Shown: piece by piece, positions 42,496 through 51,916 of the stretch
Layout: each line of letters begins with the position of its first letter
How positions within the stretch are numbered: the first letter of the stretch is position 1
NCBI GenBank assembly: GCA_003246295.1
Contig: QKAS01000024.1
Location: 1 to 51,921 of the forward strand
From: Clostridia bacterium
GTDB taxonomy: Bacteria > Bacillota > Clostridia > Lachnospirales > Lachnospiraceae
Length of the DNA stretch: 51,921 nt
Direction of reading: 5' to 3'
Notes under the pieces: model-generated
The model's database searches: none
Seen by the model: only the letters and a program-made list of their open reading frames with translations
What the model was told of the DNA's origin: nothing
Program-made: the position numbers and the translations under genes

Positions 42496-43497
42496 ATGAA
42501 AGATATCTATCTTGTGACAGGAGCAGCGGGGCATCTTGGTAATGTAATTGCAAATACACTAGCATTGAGTGGAGAACAGGTCAGGGCATTATTGCTGGAT
42601 AAGGATTATGCCGTCTCTTATCTTGAAAATACAATAAGCAGGTTTGTAGGAGATGTGCTTGAACCGGAATCGCTGGACTCTTTTTTTGAACATGGAGAGC
42701 AGGAAGAACTGATTGTGATTCATTGTGCTGGTATTGTAAGTATCAGTTCTGCATATCAGCAGAAGGTACATGATGTCAATATATTCGGTACAATGAACAT
42801 TGTAGAACAGTGCCATAAACATCATGTAAAAAAACTAATCTACATCAGTTCTGTTCATGCAATACCAGAAGGAGAAAAAGGTAGTATCATACTTGAAACA
42901 AACCTGTTTCACCCGAATTTAGTCAGTGGACATTATGCAAAATCAAAGGCGGAGGCAACAGATTATGTTCTCCGACAAGCAAAGATGGGGTTACATGTCA
43001 TCGTAGTACATCCTTCTGGAATCTGTGGTCCTTGTGATTATGGCCATGGACATACCAATCAGTTAATCATTGATTACTGTAAGGGAAGACTAGTATCTTC
43101 TGTGATAGGAGGATATGATTTTGTGGATGTAAGAGATGTTGCACATGGTGTGATTATGGCGAGTAAAAAGGCAAAATCCGGAGAATGTTATATTCTTTCT
43201 AATCGTTATGTTTCGGTAAAGGAATTTTTGGATCTTTTATCAGAAATAACAGGCAGAAAAAAAGTAAAAAATAAGATTCCTATGTGGTTTGCAAAAATAA
43301 CGGCCCCTGCCTCTGAACTCTATTACAAGATCAGACAGCAGACGCCACTTTATACAGCATATTCACTCTATACACTTTCTTCTAATTCTTATTTTAGTCA
43401 TGAAAAAGCAGACAGAGAGCTTGCATATACAGTCAGACCTTTTAAACAGACACTACAGGATACGGTATCATGGTTAAAAAGACAGCGACGGATTTAA
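42496..43497 (+). CDS. NAD-dependent epimerase/dehydratase family protein
   Basis: 333 aa extended short-chain dehydrogenase. Rossmann motif VTGAAGHLGNVIA, an acidic residue for NAD near LLLDKD, the YAKSK motif (YxxxK) with catalytic Ser/Thr around SSVHAIP, and VHPSGICGPCDYG substrate region. The later CYILSNRYVSVKEFLDLLSEI region is like 3-beta-hydroxysteroid dehydrogenase / dihydroflavonol reductase-type enzymes. It has a strong SD TAGGAGG. Lying 25 nt after cbiP it might share the operon, but no corrin role is known for the family. The substrate is unknown. It converges with lysR with 4 bp overlap. Confidence 0.83.
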   Translation: MKDIYLVTGAAGHLGNVIANTLALSGEQVRALLLDKDYAVSYLENTISRFVGDVLEPESLDSFFEHGEQEELIVIHCAGIVSISSAYQQKVHDVNIFGTMNIVEQCHKHHVKKLIYISSVHAIPEGEKGSIILETNLFHPNLVSGHYAKSKAEATDYVLRQAKMGLHVIVVHPSGICGPCDYGHGHTNQLIIDYCKGRLVSSVIGGYDFVDVRDVAHGVIMASKKAKSGECYILSNRYVSVKEFLDLLSEITGRKKVKNKIPMWFAKITAPASELYYKIRQQTPLYTAYSLYTLSSNSYFSHEKADRELAYTVRPFKQTLQDTVSWLKRQRRI

Positions 43498-44381
43498 TGA
43501 ATGAGCTGTTCTTTAATTAAATTAAAAAAACATGACAAAGAAGGAGAAAGCCATTTCGCTTTATGATAAAAAATCTGACCATACATTGTCAGCTGATAGT
43601 CTGAAATGGTCAATACATGAAGTTGTTTTAAAACAAGTTCGGGCTGCAGGGTATATTTTGGTAAAATTGCGATTCCAAGACCTGCTTCCACGAACTTTTT
43701 TATAATATCAGTGCTTCCAATTTCGAGAAATATGGTAGGACTGACACCAGTTGCAGAAAGTCTGCTTAAAAAATCGGTTCTGTAACTACAGTCATTTTCT
43801 GTTAGTATGAGAGGAATTCCTTCCAAGTCATGCAGAGAAACAAATGGAAGATTTTTCAGCGTATGTTCATTGGAACAAACAATCGTAATGGGGCTTTGAT
43901 AGGTACAGACCTTAATCCATCCTGGATCTGATATTGGATGGTCAAAGATCCATAATAGATCAATCTGATCTGAGTTCAATAACTGTGAGAGTTCATCGAA
44001 GGTGCCGATTTTAATGATTGTTGTTACCTCTGGATAGAGTGTATGGTAGCGCTGAAGAAGGTCAGGAAGCAGAGAAGAACAGATGGATTCAAGGATTCCG
44101 ATTCTTAATTGACCATAAGGTTCTGTTTTCTGAAGCAATGCATCACGAGCATTCTGTGATTCACGTATGATAGCATTTGCATGTTTTAAAAACAAAAAAC
44201 CTTCGCTGGTGAGTGTGATGCGACGGCCGATTCGGTTAAAGAGAAGTACTTTAAGCTCTGTTTCTAACTGCTTAATCTGCATAGTAACGGTAGATTGAGA
44301 ATATCCAAGCTGATTCGCTGCTTCTGAAAAACTTCCCAGTTCTGCTATTTTTTGAAATGTAATTAAAGTTCTAATTTCCAT
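43494..44381 (-). CDS. LysR family transcriptional regulator
   Basis: 295 aa. N-terminal HTH (FQKIAELGSFSEAANQLGYSQSTVTMQIKQLETELKVLLFNR) with the substrate-binding co-inducer domain from residue 90 (GQLRIGILESICSSLLPDLL). Start ATG 44381 with GAGGT upstream. It is divergent to a homoserine-dehydrogenase-like gene with 132 bp between, which suggests it regulates that gene and itself. The ligand is unknown. Confidence 0.9.
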   Translation of the reverse strand: MEIRTLITFQKIAELGSFSEAANQLGYSQSTVTMQIKQLETELKVLLFNRIGRRITLTSEGFLFLKHANAIIRESQNARDALLQKTEPYGQLRIGILESICSSLLPDLLQRYHTLYPEVTTIIKIGTFDELSQLLNSDQIDLLWIFDHPISDPGWIKVCTYQSPITIVCSNEHTLKNLPFVSLHDLEGIPLILTENDCSYRTDFLSRLSATGVSPTIFLEIGSTDIIKKFVEAGLGIAILPKYTLQPELVLKQLHVLTISDYQLTMYGQIFYHKAKWLSPSLSCFFNLIKEQLIH

Positions 44382-44390
44382 TTTTACCTC

Positions 44391-44430
44391 AATTCAAAAA
44401 TATTGAATCAATCTATTAAATAATTCAATT
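44391..44430 (+). promoter_or_regulatory. candidate LysR binding sites between lysR and hom
   Basis: Three copies of the hexamer ATTCAA/TTGAAT: ATTCAA at 44392-44397, TTGAAT at 44403-44408 and ATTCAA at 44423-44428. The outer pair 44402-44429 reads ATTGAAT ... ATTCAAT with a 14-nt spacer. Position and symmetry fit LysR-type sites, though no T-N11-A was proved. Confidence 0.4.
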
Positions 44431-44513
44431 TTACTAATTAACACTTCTGATGTTACAATACATTCATTCAAAAAGCAATGAATTTTATTGTCAGGAAAGG
44501 GTTGGTTCGTAAT

Positions 44514-45488
44514 ATGAGAAAAATTAAGATTGCAATACTTGGGTTTGGAACAGTAGGATGTCAGATCTATCAATACTTGAAAAGTGAAAGTGAACATATT
44601 AGAGAACTATTTCAGGTAGAAATAGAAGTTGTTAAAATTTATGTTAGAGATATTAATAAAGAACGTAGTATAAAAGGGATAGAGTTTTTATTGACAGATC
44701 AAGGATATGATGCAATAGATGCGGCAGATCTTATTATGGAATGTATTGGTGGAAATGGCTCCGAACTTTCCAGAGAACTGGTTCAGTATGCAATCCGAAA
44801 AGAAAAACCTGTGATTTTATCCAGTAAAAAATGTCTGGCATTTTATGGCAGGGAGCTATTTGGGGAAGCTGTTGGAAATCATGTTCCTATTTATTATGAT
44901 GCATGTGTTGGTGGTGGAATTCCAATCAGCAGAAATCTGAAAGACATGGGACGATGTGAACAGATCAAAAAAATATATGGAATCGTGAATGCGACTTCAA
45001 ATGTAATCCTGGAGGATATGTCATCTCGTAATATGACTTTTCAGGAGGCACTCCTGCAGGCACAAAAGCAGGGTATTGCTGAAAATGATCCCTCAGAAGA
45101 TGTTGATGGATACGATGCACTGTATAAGGCGATTATTTTGGCAGGGATTACATTTGGAACATGGATTTCAGTACCATCAGTACAGCCGGAATCACTTCGG
45201 GACCTGACAGAGGGAGACTTTGCACAGGAGAAAACAAGTGGATATGTAATAAAGCAAGTATTTGAGATAAACTGTGAAAAGGAAACGATCGTATGTAGTG
45301 TTCAGAACAGATTGGTCGATAAAGATTCACTGATTGCATGTGTAAAAGGCAGGAACAACATTATTATTATTGATAGTACAGAAGCTGGTGAGAGGGCTTT
45401 TTATGGTCAGGGAGCCGGAGCGAAACCCACAGCTTCTGCCATGTTTGATGATATGATTCTATGTTTATCCCATATAATTAAGCCATAA
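44514..45488 (+). CDS. homoserine dehydrogenase family protein (no ACT domain)
   Basis: 324 aa from ATG 44514; AGGAAAGG (44493-44500) is spaced 13 nt, so a TTG at 44502 or the ATG 44478 remain possible. N-terminal IKIAILGFGTVGCQIYQYL is the NAD(P)-binding loop. DAADLIMECIGG, KKCLAFYGRELF, ACVGGGIPISRNL and GIVNATSNVILEDM follow the homoserine dehydrogenase catalytic order, and DPSEDVDGYDALYKAIILA is typical. The C-terminal ACT domain of regulated enzymes is missing. It reduces aspartate semialdehyde to homoserine, or a related substrate. It is alone, next to a LysR gene, not in a thr operon. Confidence 0.78.
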   Translation: MRKIKIAILGFGTVGCQIYQYLKSESEHIRELFQVEIEVVKIYVRDINKERSIKGIEFLLTDQGYDAIDAADLIMECIGGNGSELSRELVQYAIRKEKPVILSSKKCLAFYGRELFGEAVGNHVPIYYDACVGGGIPISRNLKDMGRCEQIKKIYGIVNATSNVILEDMSSRNMTFQEALLQAQKQGIAENDPSEDVDGYDALYKAIILAGITFGTWISVPSVQPESLRDLTEGDFAQEKTSGYVIKQVFEINCEKETIVCSVQNRLVDKDSLIACVKGRNNIIIIDSTEAGERAFYGQGAGAKPTASAMFDDMILCLSHIIKP

Positions 45489-45567
45489 AAAAGGCGACAT
45501 ATATTCGCATAGAAAGTCGGGATTATTATGTAAAACAGAGTATACTATGGATATAAGAGGTGAGACA

Positions 45568-46416
45568 ATGGACTGGATTAATGGTATGAGATGTGCAATC
45601 GAATACATGGAAGAGCATATGTCTGAAGAAATCAGCTATGAAGATGTAGCAAAACAGGCATGTGTATCTGTCTTTCATTTTCAAAGAGTGTTCGGTATTC
45701 TGTGTGGAATCACGGTTGGAGAGTATATCAGAAATAGACGCCTGACCATGGCGGGCGAAGAACTGGCTGCAACGAACTGCAGGGTAATTGATGTGGCCAT
45801 GAAGTATGGATATGATTCACCGGACAGCTTTACAAAAGCATTTATTAGGTTCCACGGAATAAGACCATCCAGTGCAAAAGAGCATGGAGCTGTTTTAAGA
45901 GCTTATGCACCTCTTCACATTAAATATTCATTGGAAGGTGGAGGAATCATGGATTACAGAATCGAAGAAAAAGAGGCACTAAAATTGATTGGTATGAAGA
46001 GAACATTTCAGTTTGATGATGCATACCAGAATATTCCAATGTTCTGGGAAGAATTTTTCAAAAAGGGATATGGAAAAGAGATCTGTGGATGTTTTGGTGT
46101 ATGTATTGAAGAATCAGCAAAAGAAAAAACATTTACCTATATGATCGCAGACTTATATGATGGGGAAAAAGAGGTCAGAGATGAATTCACATTATATGAG
46201 ATTCCGAAAGGAGAATGGGCGATATTTACAGCAAAAGGTCCCCTGCCAAAGTCATTACAGGATGTGAATACAAAAATCTGGAGCGAGTGGGTTCCGAATA
46301 GCAGGGAGTATGAAGTTGCAGATGGTTATAACATTGAAATGTATACAGAAGGTGATACCAATGCGGCTGACTACATCAGTGAAATCTGGGTACCAGTCAG
46401 AAAAACAAATGAATGA
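45568..46416 (+). CDS. AraC-type regulator with C-terminal GyrI-like effector domain
   Basis: 282 aa from ATG 45568 (SD AAGAGGTGAG; the ATG 45547 upstream lies before it). Residues 1-105 are an AraC HTH pair (AIEYMEEHMSEEISYEDVAKQACVSVFHFQRVF, then YGYDSPDSFTKAFIRFHG). Residues 125-282 are the AraC_E_bind/GyrI-like ligand domain (MDYRIEEKEALKLIGMKRTF ... YEIPKGEWAIFTAKGPLPKSLQDV). Such regulators (Rob/BmrR-like architecture) respond to hydrophobic drugs or metabolites. Its target is unknown. It is followed by the gldA promoter region. Confidence 0.88.
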   Translation: MDWINGMRCAIEYMEEHMSEEISYEDVAKQACVSVFHFQRVFGILCGITVGEYIRNRRLTMAGEELAATNCRVIDVAMKYGYDSPDSFTKAFIRFHGIRPSSAKEHGAVLRAYAPLHIKYSLEGGGIMDYRIEEKEALKLIGMKRTFQFDDAYQNIPMFWEEFFKKGYGKEICGCFGVCIEESAKEKTFTYMIADLYDGEKEVRDEFTLYEIPKGEWAIFTAKGPLPKSLQDVNTKIWSEWVPNSREYEVADGYNIEMYTEGDTNAADYISEIWVPVRKTNE

Positions 46417-46443
46417 GAATGTTATGACACTAATTCATAAACA

Positions 46444-46505
46444 TTGACATTTCTCCTCCTTATGATTACGCTAGTAATATCAATCATAAGGAGGAGTATT
46501 TTATT
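46444..46505 (+). promoter_or_regulatory. 15-bp perfect inverted repeat over the SD of gldA, next to a TTGACA
   Basis: CTCCTCCTTATGATT (46453-46467) and its exact complement (46482-46496) are separated by 14 nt. The right arm includes the gldA SD AAGGAGGAG (46488-46496). TTGACA (46444-46449) precedes it, with a weak TACGCT (46467-46472) 17 bp later. If transcription starts upstream the SD is masked in RNA; if at this promoter, the dyad is more likely an operator. Confidence 0.65.
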
Positions 46506-47597
46506 ATGGCACAAATTTTTATTGCACCAAGTAAATATGTACAGGGACCCAATGAACTTAAAAATCTCGCGTCCTATGTTTCAAGTTTGGGGAAAAGAGC
46601 ACTTTGCCTAATCAGTGAGTCAGGACTTAAGAGAAGTAAAGATATTCTGGATGCTAGTTTTCAGGGTTCAGATGTAACACAGATCTATGAGAAGTTCAAT
46701 CAGGAATGTTCAAAAAGTGAAATAGAAAGAATCAGTAAAATCTGTATGGATCATGATATAGATGTTGTAATAGGAATCGGTGGTGGAAAAACACATGATA
46801 CTGCAAAGGCAGTTAGTTTTTATAGAAATTTGCCAGTCGTGATCGTTCCTACAATTGCTTCCACTGATGCACCTTGTAGTGCATTATCAGTAATCTATTC
46901 AGATGAAGGTGTTTTTGAAGAATATTTATTTTTAAAACAAAATCCAAATCTTGTCCTTGTTGATACTACTATAGTGGCACAGTCACCTACAAGACTTTTA
47001 GTCGCGGGTATGGGTGATGCACTTGCAACTTACTTCGAAGCCAGAGCATGCGGTATCACTCATGCAGTATCATGTGCAGGAGGAACCTCTTCTATGGCAG
47101 CGCAGGCACTTGCAAAATTGTGTTATGATACATTACTCGAAAATGGATACAAGGCAAAACTTGCGGTAGATCAGAACTGTACAACAAAAGCAGTTGAGAA
47201 AATCATTGAAGCGAATACACTGTTAAGTGGAATTGGTTTTGAAAGTGCAGGCCTGGCAGGCGCGCATGCCATTCATAATGGATTAACAGTGTTGTCTGAT
47301 TGTCATTCCATGTACCATGGGGAAAAAGTGGCATTTGGTACAATCGTGCAGCTCGTACTGGAGAATTCGGATCTTGAGGAACTACAGCAGGTACTTGAGT
47401 TCTGTACAGCGGTCGGACTTCCGACCACACTGGAAGACCTTGGTGTCACAGATGTTACACAGGAGAAGATTCGTTCAGTAGCAAAAGCAGCGACAGTCGA
47501 GGGTGAGACCATACATAATATGCCTTTTCCAGTAACGGAAGATGATGTTTATGCAGCAATTATGACAGCTGATGCCCTCGGACACAGTTTCAGGTAG
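46506..47597 (+). CDS. gldA: glycerol dehydrogenase
   Basis: 363 aa iron-type (zinc) alcohol dehydrogenase. NAD-binding GIGGGKTHDTAKAV with the phosphate-free Gly-rich loop, and the metal ligands Asp (GMGDALATYFEAR), His (GLAGAHAIHNGLT) and His (YHGEKVAFG) are in order. The start MAQIFIAPSKYVQGP is typical of GldA. It oxidises glycerol to dihydroxyacetone with NAD+. The SD is inside the inverted repeat upstream. The HAD phosphatase gene begins 4 nt after the stop. Confidence 0.92.
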   Translation: MAQIFIAPSKYVQGPNELKNLASYVSSLGKRALCLISESGLKRSKDILDASFQGSDVTQIYEKFNQECSKSEIERISKICMDHDIDVVIGIGGGKTHDTAKAVSFYRNLPVVIVPTIASTDAPCSALSVIYSDEGVFEEYLFLKQNPNLVLVDTTIVAQSPTRLLVAGMGDALATYFEARACGITHAVSCAGGTSSMAAQALAKLCYDTLLENGYKAKLAVDQNCTTKAVEKIIEANTLLSGIGFESAGLAGAHAIHNGLTVLSDCHSMYHGEKVAFGTIVQLVLENSDLEELQQVLEFCTAVGLPTTLEDLGVTDVTQEKIRSVAKAATVEGETIHNMPFPVTEDDVYAAIMTADALGHSFR

Positions 47598-47601
47598 GCC
47601 T

Positions 47602-48315
47602 ATGAGTGTAAGTGCAATTTTATGGGATTACGATGGAACAATCGTGAATAGTGTTAAAAAAAACATGGCAGTTACGGTAGAAGTTCTGAAATATTTTGAT
47701 CCGCAGATTGAACAGTATCTTCCAAAGGAACTAACAAGCTATGAAGCATACAGCCTTGCGAATCATACCTATAAGAACTGGCGAGATCTGTATAAAAATT
47801 GTTTTGGAATTGCAGAAGAAAGACTGGATGAGGCAGGCAGACTCTGGACACCTGAACAGTTAAAGAACACTATGAAGCCGGATCTTTTCACAGGAATGGA
47901 TGAATTGTTCATGAGCCTGAAACCTATTAAAATGGGAATTTGTTCACAGAACAGTAGCCGAAATATCAGAGAAACACTTCAATTTTACGGAGTTTCGGAT
48001 TGCTTTGAAACGCTTATTGGAGTAGATGAAGTGGCGGGAACAGAACAAAAACCTCATCCGGCCGGTTTTATCAAATGCCTGAATGAGCTTGCTGTCCAGA
48101 TTGAAGGATCTACTATCTTTTATATTGGTGACCATAGTGAAGATGTAACGTTCGGGAAAAATGCAGAAAGACTGCTTTCGGACAAAGGATGCAGAGTAGT
48201 GTGTATTGCGGTCGATTTTCTTGGACAGGATCATCTTGGTGATTGGACCACTTTACCGGACTATAAGGTTAAAAGTACAATGGAATTAAGAGAGATCTTA
48301 TTTTCGAAGATCTAA
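47602..48315 (+). CDS. HAD family hydrolase
   Basis: 237 aa from ATG 47602; the open frame from 47572 overlaps gldA and lacks an SD. Motif I is LWDYDGTIVNS (nucleophile Asp and DxD Asp), motif II the Ser in GICSQNSS, motif III Lys in TEQKPHPAGF, and motif IV GDHSEDV. The cap segment (residues 15-90) makes it a phosphoglycolate phosphatase/Gph-like subfamily. It is likely a small-phosphate phosphatase. Co-transcribed with gldA, so a role with glycerol or dihydroxyacetone phosphate is possible but not shown. It overlaps the convergent araC by 18 bp. Confidence 0.85.
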   Translation: MSVSAILWDYDGTIVNSVKKNMAVTVEVLKYFDPQIEQYLPKELTSYEAYSLANHTYKNWRDLYKNCFGIAEERLDEAGRLWTPEQLKNTMKPDLFTGMDELFMSLKPIKMGICSQNSSRNIRETLQFYGVSDCFETLIGVDEVAGTEQKPHPAGFIKCLNELAVQIEGSTIFYIGDHSEDVTFGKNAERLLSDKGCRVVCIAVDFLGQDHLGDWTTLPDYKVKSTMELREILFSKI

Positions 48316-49083
48316 ATATTGTTTCGCATACTGCTTGGGAGTAATGTCAAAGAGTTGACGGAAGTGACGGATAAAATGGAATTCATTTTCATAGCCGACC
48401 ATTCGCGCAATTTCGCTGACCTGTAAAGACTCGTTGAGCAGTAAATAACGTGCATAATCCATACGGGCTTCAATCAGTTCTGCTTTGGGAGACTGATTGA
48501 ATTCCTGCTGGTATATTTGATAGAAATGGCTGATGCTCATATGGGCAAGATCGGCCATTTTTTTTGCATTCCATTCATGATCCAGATGACTGAGGATTTC
48601 AAGGCGGATCCGCTCAAAAGCATGCCTTCTTGAAGTATGTAGGTCCGGTGTCAGCGTTACATTGACTTTCCGATATAACTCAATCAGCAGGCTTCTTACA
48701 TTGGCGTCATTCTGATAGGTATGAAAAGGAGAGCAGTTAATGAATTCCTGCTCGATCAAGCGAAAATATTCCTGGATGACAGAGGTTTCATCGACTCTGA
48801 AAAGTTGGTTATAGGGAAGATGAAGCTCTTCAATAAAACTGCTATCATCAGTAAAGTGAACAAAACTGTTTTTAAATTTACGCTTTGCCTGATACCATTG
48901 TCGGGCTCCCGGAGGATACAATAAAAAATCGCCTGAAGATGCATGAACTTTATTACCGTTCAGTTCAACCGTCATTTCACTCATAAAAGAAACCAACAGA
49001 TAATCAGAACTGCCAAAAGGTCTGTGTATGATATCGTAGTCAGGATTATTAATATGGTATCCGCAGTAGGTCACATGAAACAT
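48298..49083 (-). CDS. AraC family transcriptional regulator
   Basis: 261 aa from ATG 49083, with SD GGAGG at complement 49092-49096; the ATG at 49098 overlaps that SD and is rejected. The N-terminal domain is a cupin-like ligand fold (LLVSFMSEMTVELNGNKVHASSGDFLLYPPG). The C-terminus has two HTH motifs (AKKMADLAHMSISHFYQIYQ and VSEIARMVGYENEFHFIRHFRQLFDITPKQYAK). It is divergent to the arabinofuranosidase gene with about 150 bp between, so control of that gene by a sugar is likely. Confidence 0.88.
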   Translation of the reverse strand: MFHVTYCGYHINNPDYDIIHRPFGSSDYLLVSFMSEMTVELNGNKVHASSGDFLLYPPGARQWYQAKRKFKNSFVHFTDDSSFIEELHLPYNQLFRVDETSVIQEYFRLIEQEFINCSPFHTYQNDANVRSLLIELYRKVNVTLTPDLHTSRRHAFERIRLEILSHLDHEWNAKKMADLAHMSISHFYQIYQQEFNQSPKAELIEARMDYARYLLLNESLQVSEIARMVGYENEFHFIRHFRQLFDITPKQYAKQYLDLRK

Positions 49084-49213
49084 AGAAAGATCCTCCATAT
49101 TAAAGAGAATATCATAAAAAGAAAAAAAGTCAATTTTTATCCAATAAAATGCATGGATATGAGAGATTGATACATGTAGTATGGTATAAAAATCAAGTTT
49201 TAATATAGTTTAA

Positions 49214-50737
<1,524 letters not shown>

Positions 50738-50807
50738 TAGAGATATTATTATGCTGTTCCTCTTGCTTAACACTACAATGATGGCAGAGACAGACTGACA
50801 TAATAAA

Positions 50808-50847
50808 AATAAGTCATGCAGGGAAACCAGCATGACTTATTGCTTTC
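50808..50847 (+). terminator. probable terminator after the GH51 gene
   Basis: 12-bp stem AATAAGTCATGC (50808-50819) / GCATGACTTATT (50830-50841), loop AGGGAAACCA, followed by the T-rich GCTTTCTT. Moderate confidence as the U-run is broken. Confidence 0.6.
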
Positions 50848-50895
50848 TTAGAATCTTAATGCTATATTTTAGTAAAGTTGGATGAGGAGGTACCT

Positions 50896-51411
50896 ATGAC
50901 AAGAGAAGACTATCATAAAATGAATGAAATCGTATTACAGCAGGAGAAACTTGTTAAATTTCATCAGTTCACTCCCGGTGATGCGCTCAGACTGGGAAAT
51001 TACCTTGTTGAAAAGGCTGCTTTGGAGGGACACACGATAGCCGTTGCAATCAGGAAGTTAAACGGAAGCATTTTGTTTCAACACTTGATGGAAGGAACAG
51101 GACTAAATAATCAAAACTGGATGCGACGAAAATTCAACACAGTTTCATTAATGGAAAGAAGTTCTTTCGGTGTATGGCTCACGACAAAAATCACAGGGGA
51201 AGATCCTTACGCAAGCGGTCTGGAAGAAGCAGAATATGCTTTTTGTGGTGGTGGAATGCCCATCTGCCTGCAATCAGGCGAAACAGTTGCTATTCTTACA
51301 ATTTCTAATCTGCCCCATCAAGTCGACCATCAGTTTATGATACAGGCAGTAGCAAACTGGTTGGGAATTCAGATTCCACAGATTGATATGGCACTGGAAT
51401 ATAAATTATAA
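50896..51411 (+). CDS. UPF0303/HbpS-like (GlcG fold) heme-binding-type protein
   Basis: 171 aa from ATG 50896 (SD GAGGAGG 50884-50890; a TTG-started frame from 50878 lies over the SD). Segments HTIAVAIRKLNGSILFQHLMEGTGLNNQNWMRRKFNTV and GGGMPICLQSGETVAIL with NLPHQVDHQFMIQAV are the DUF336/HbpS-GlcG fold of the UPF0303 subfamily. Some members bind or degrade heme; most are uncharacterised. It is followed after 38 nt by a small coupled ORF and a Dabb-like gene. Confidence 0.8.
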   Translation: MTREDYHKMNEIVLQQEKLVKFHQFTPGDALRLGNYLVEKAALEGHTIAVAIRKLNGSILFQHLMEGTGLNNQNWMRRKFNTVSLMERSSFGVWLTTKITGEDPYASGLEEAEYAFCGGGMPICLQSGETVAILTISNLPHQVDHQFMIQAVANWLGIQIPQIDMALEYKL

Positions 51412-51429
51412 AACAGGAGGAAGGTCTGG

Positions 51430-51453
51430 ATGAAAAGCATCAGACTAAAATGA
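51430..51453 (+). CDS. 7-codon leader ORF coupled to the Dabb-like gene
   Basis: ATG 51430 to TGA 51451-51453 (7 residues, MKSIRLK). The only strong SD here, AGGAGGAAGG (about 51416-51425), serves this ORF. Its stop codon overlaps the ATG 51450 of the next gene (ATGA). GTCTG (51424-51428) and CAGAC (51440-51444) could pair across it. Confidence 0.4.
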   Translation: MKSIRLK

Positions 51454-51779
51454 AAATGATTAAACACATTGTTATGTTCAAACTTCAGGAAGAAGTAAAT
51501 GGGAAATCAAAACTTGAGAACTTAAAAGAAATCTGCATCCGTGCAAATGAGCTGAAAGATAAAATTCCTGAGATCATTGCACTTGAGGCCAGGACCAATG
51601 ATGCTTTAGCACCAGAAAGTAATTACGATTTTGTACTTGTCTGTGATTTTGAATCAATTGAAAAACTGAATTCCTATCAGGTACATCCGGATCATGTGGC
51701 TTTTGGTAAGTTCATTACACCGCTTAGAGACTTAAGAGCATGCATTGATTATGAGTATGCAACTGAGAACCACAATTAA
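51450..51779 (+). CDS. Dabb (stress-responsive A/B barrel) domain protein
   Basis: 109 aa from ATG 51450 or 51456. IKHIVMFKLQEEVNGKSKLENL, then IPEIIALEARTNDAL, SNYDFVLVCDFESIEKLNSYQVHPDHVAFGKFI and the closing VIDYEYA-like strand (CIDYEY) are the Dabb ferredoxin-like fold. Function in bacteria is unknown; some relatives are polyketide cyclases. It is translationally coupled to a 7-codon ORF and may be co-transcribed with the UPF0303 gene. A hairpin follows. Confidence 0.83.
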   Translation: MKMIKHIVMFKLQEEVNGKSKLENLKEICIRANELKDKIPEIIALEARTNDALAPESNYDFVLVCDFESIEKLNSYQVHPDHVAFGKFITPLRDLRACIDYEYATENHN

Positions 51780-51802
51780 TCGTAGTGCGATCAGAAAAAT
51801 GG

Positions 51803-51859
51803 AAGGCATTCCATTCAGAAACGTCTGAATCTAGGACGGTCTGGGTGGAGTGCTATTTT
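51803..51859 (+). terminator. probable terminator with a branched stem
   Basis: GGCATTCCA (51805-51813) pairs with TGGAGTGCT (51846-51854) with one G-U, and inner ATTCAGA (51813-51819) pairs with TCTGAAT (51824-51830). A TATTTTTATAAT stretch follows. Confidence 0.6.
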
Positions 51860-51886
51860 TATAATAGTTATAATAATTTAAATTAA

Positions 51887-51916
51887 TTGACAATTATGAA
51901 ATTATATTCATATGAA
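51887..51916 (+). promoter_or_regulatory. candidate promoter for a gene beyond the window
   Basis: TTGACA (51887-51892), 18-bp spacer, TATGAA (51911-51916), at the right edge in AT-rich DNA. Confidence 0.35.

Noticed and set aside
49167..49190. TTGATA/TATAAA promoter of the GH51 gene
   Set aside because: The spacer is only 12 bp, too short for a normal promoter.
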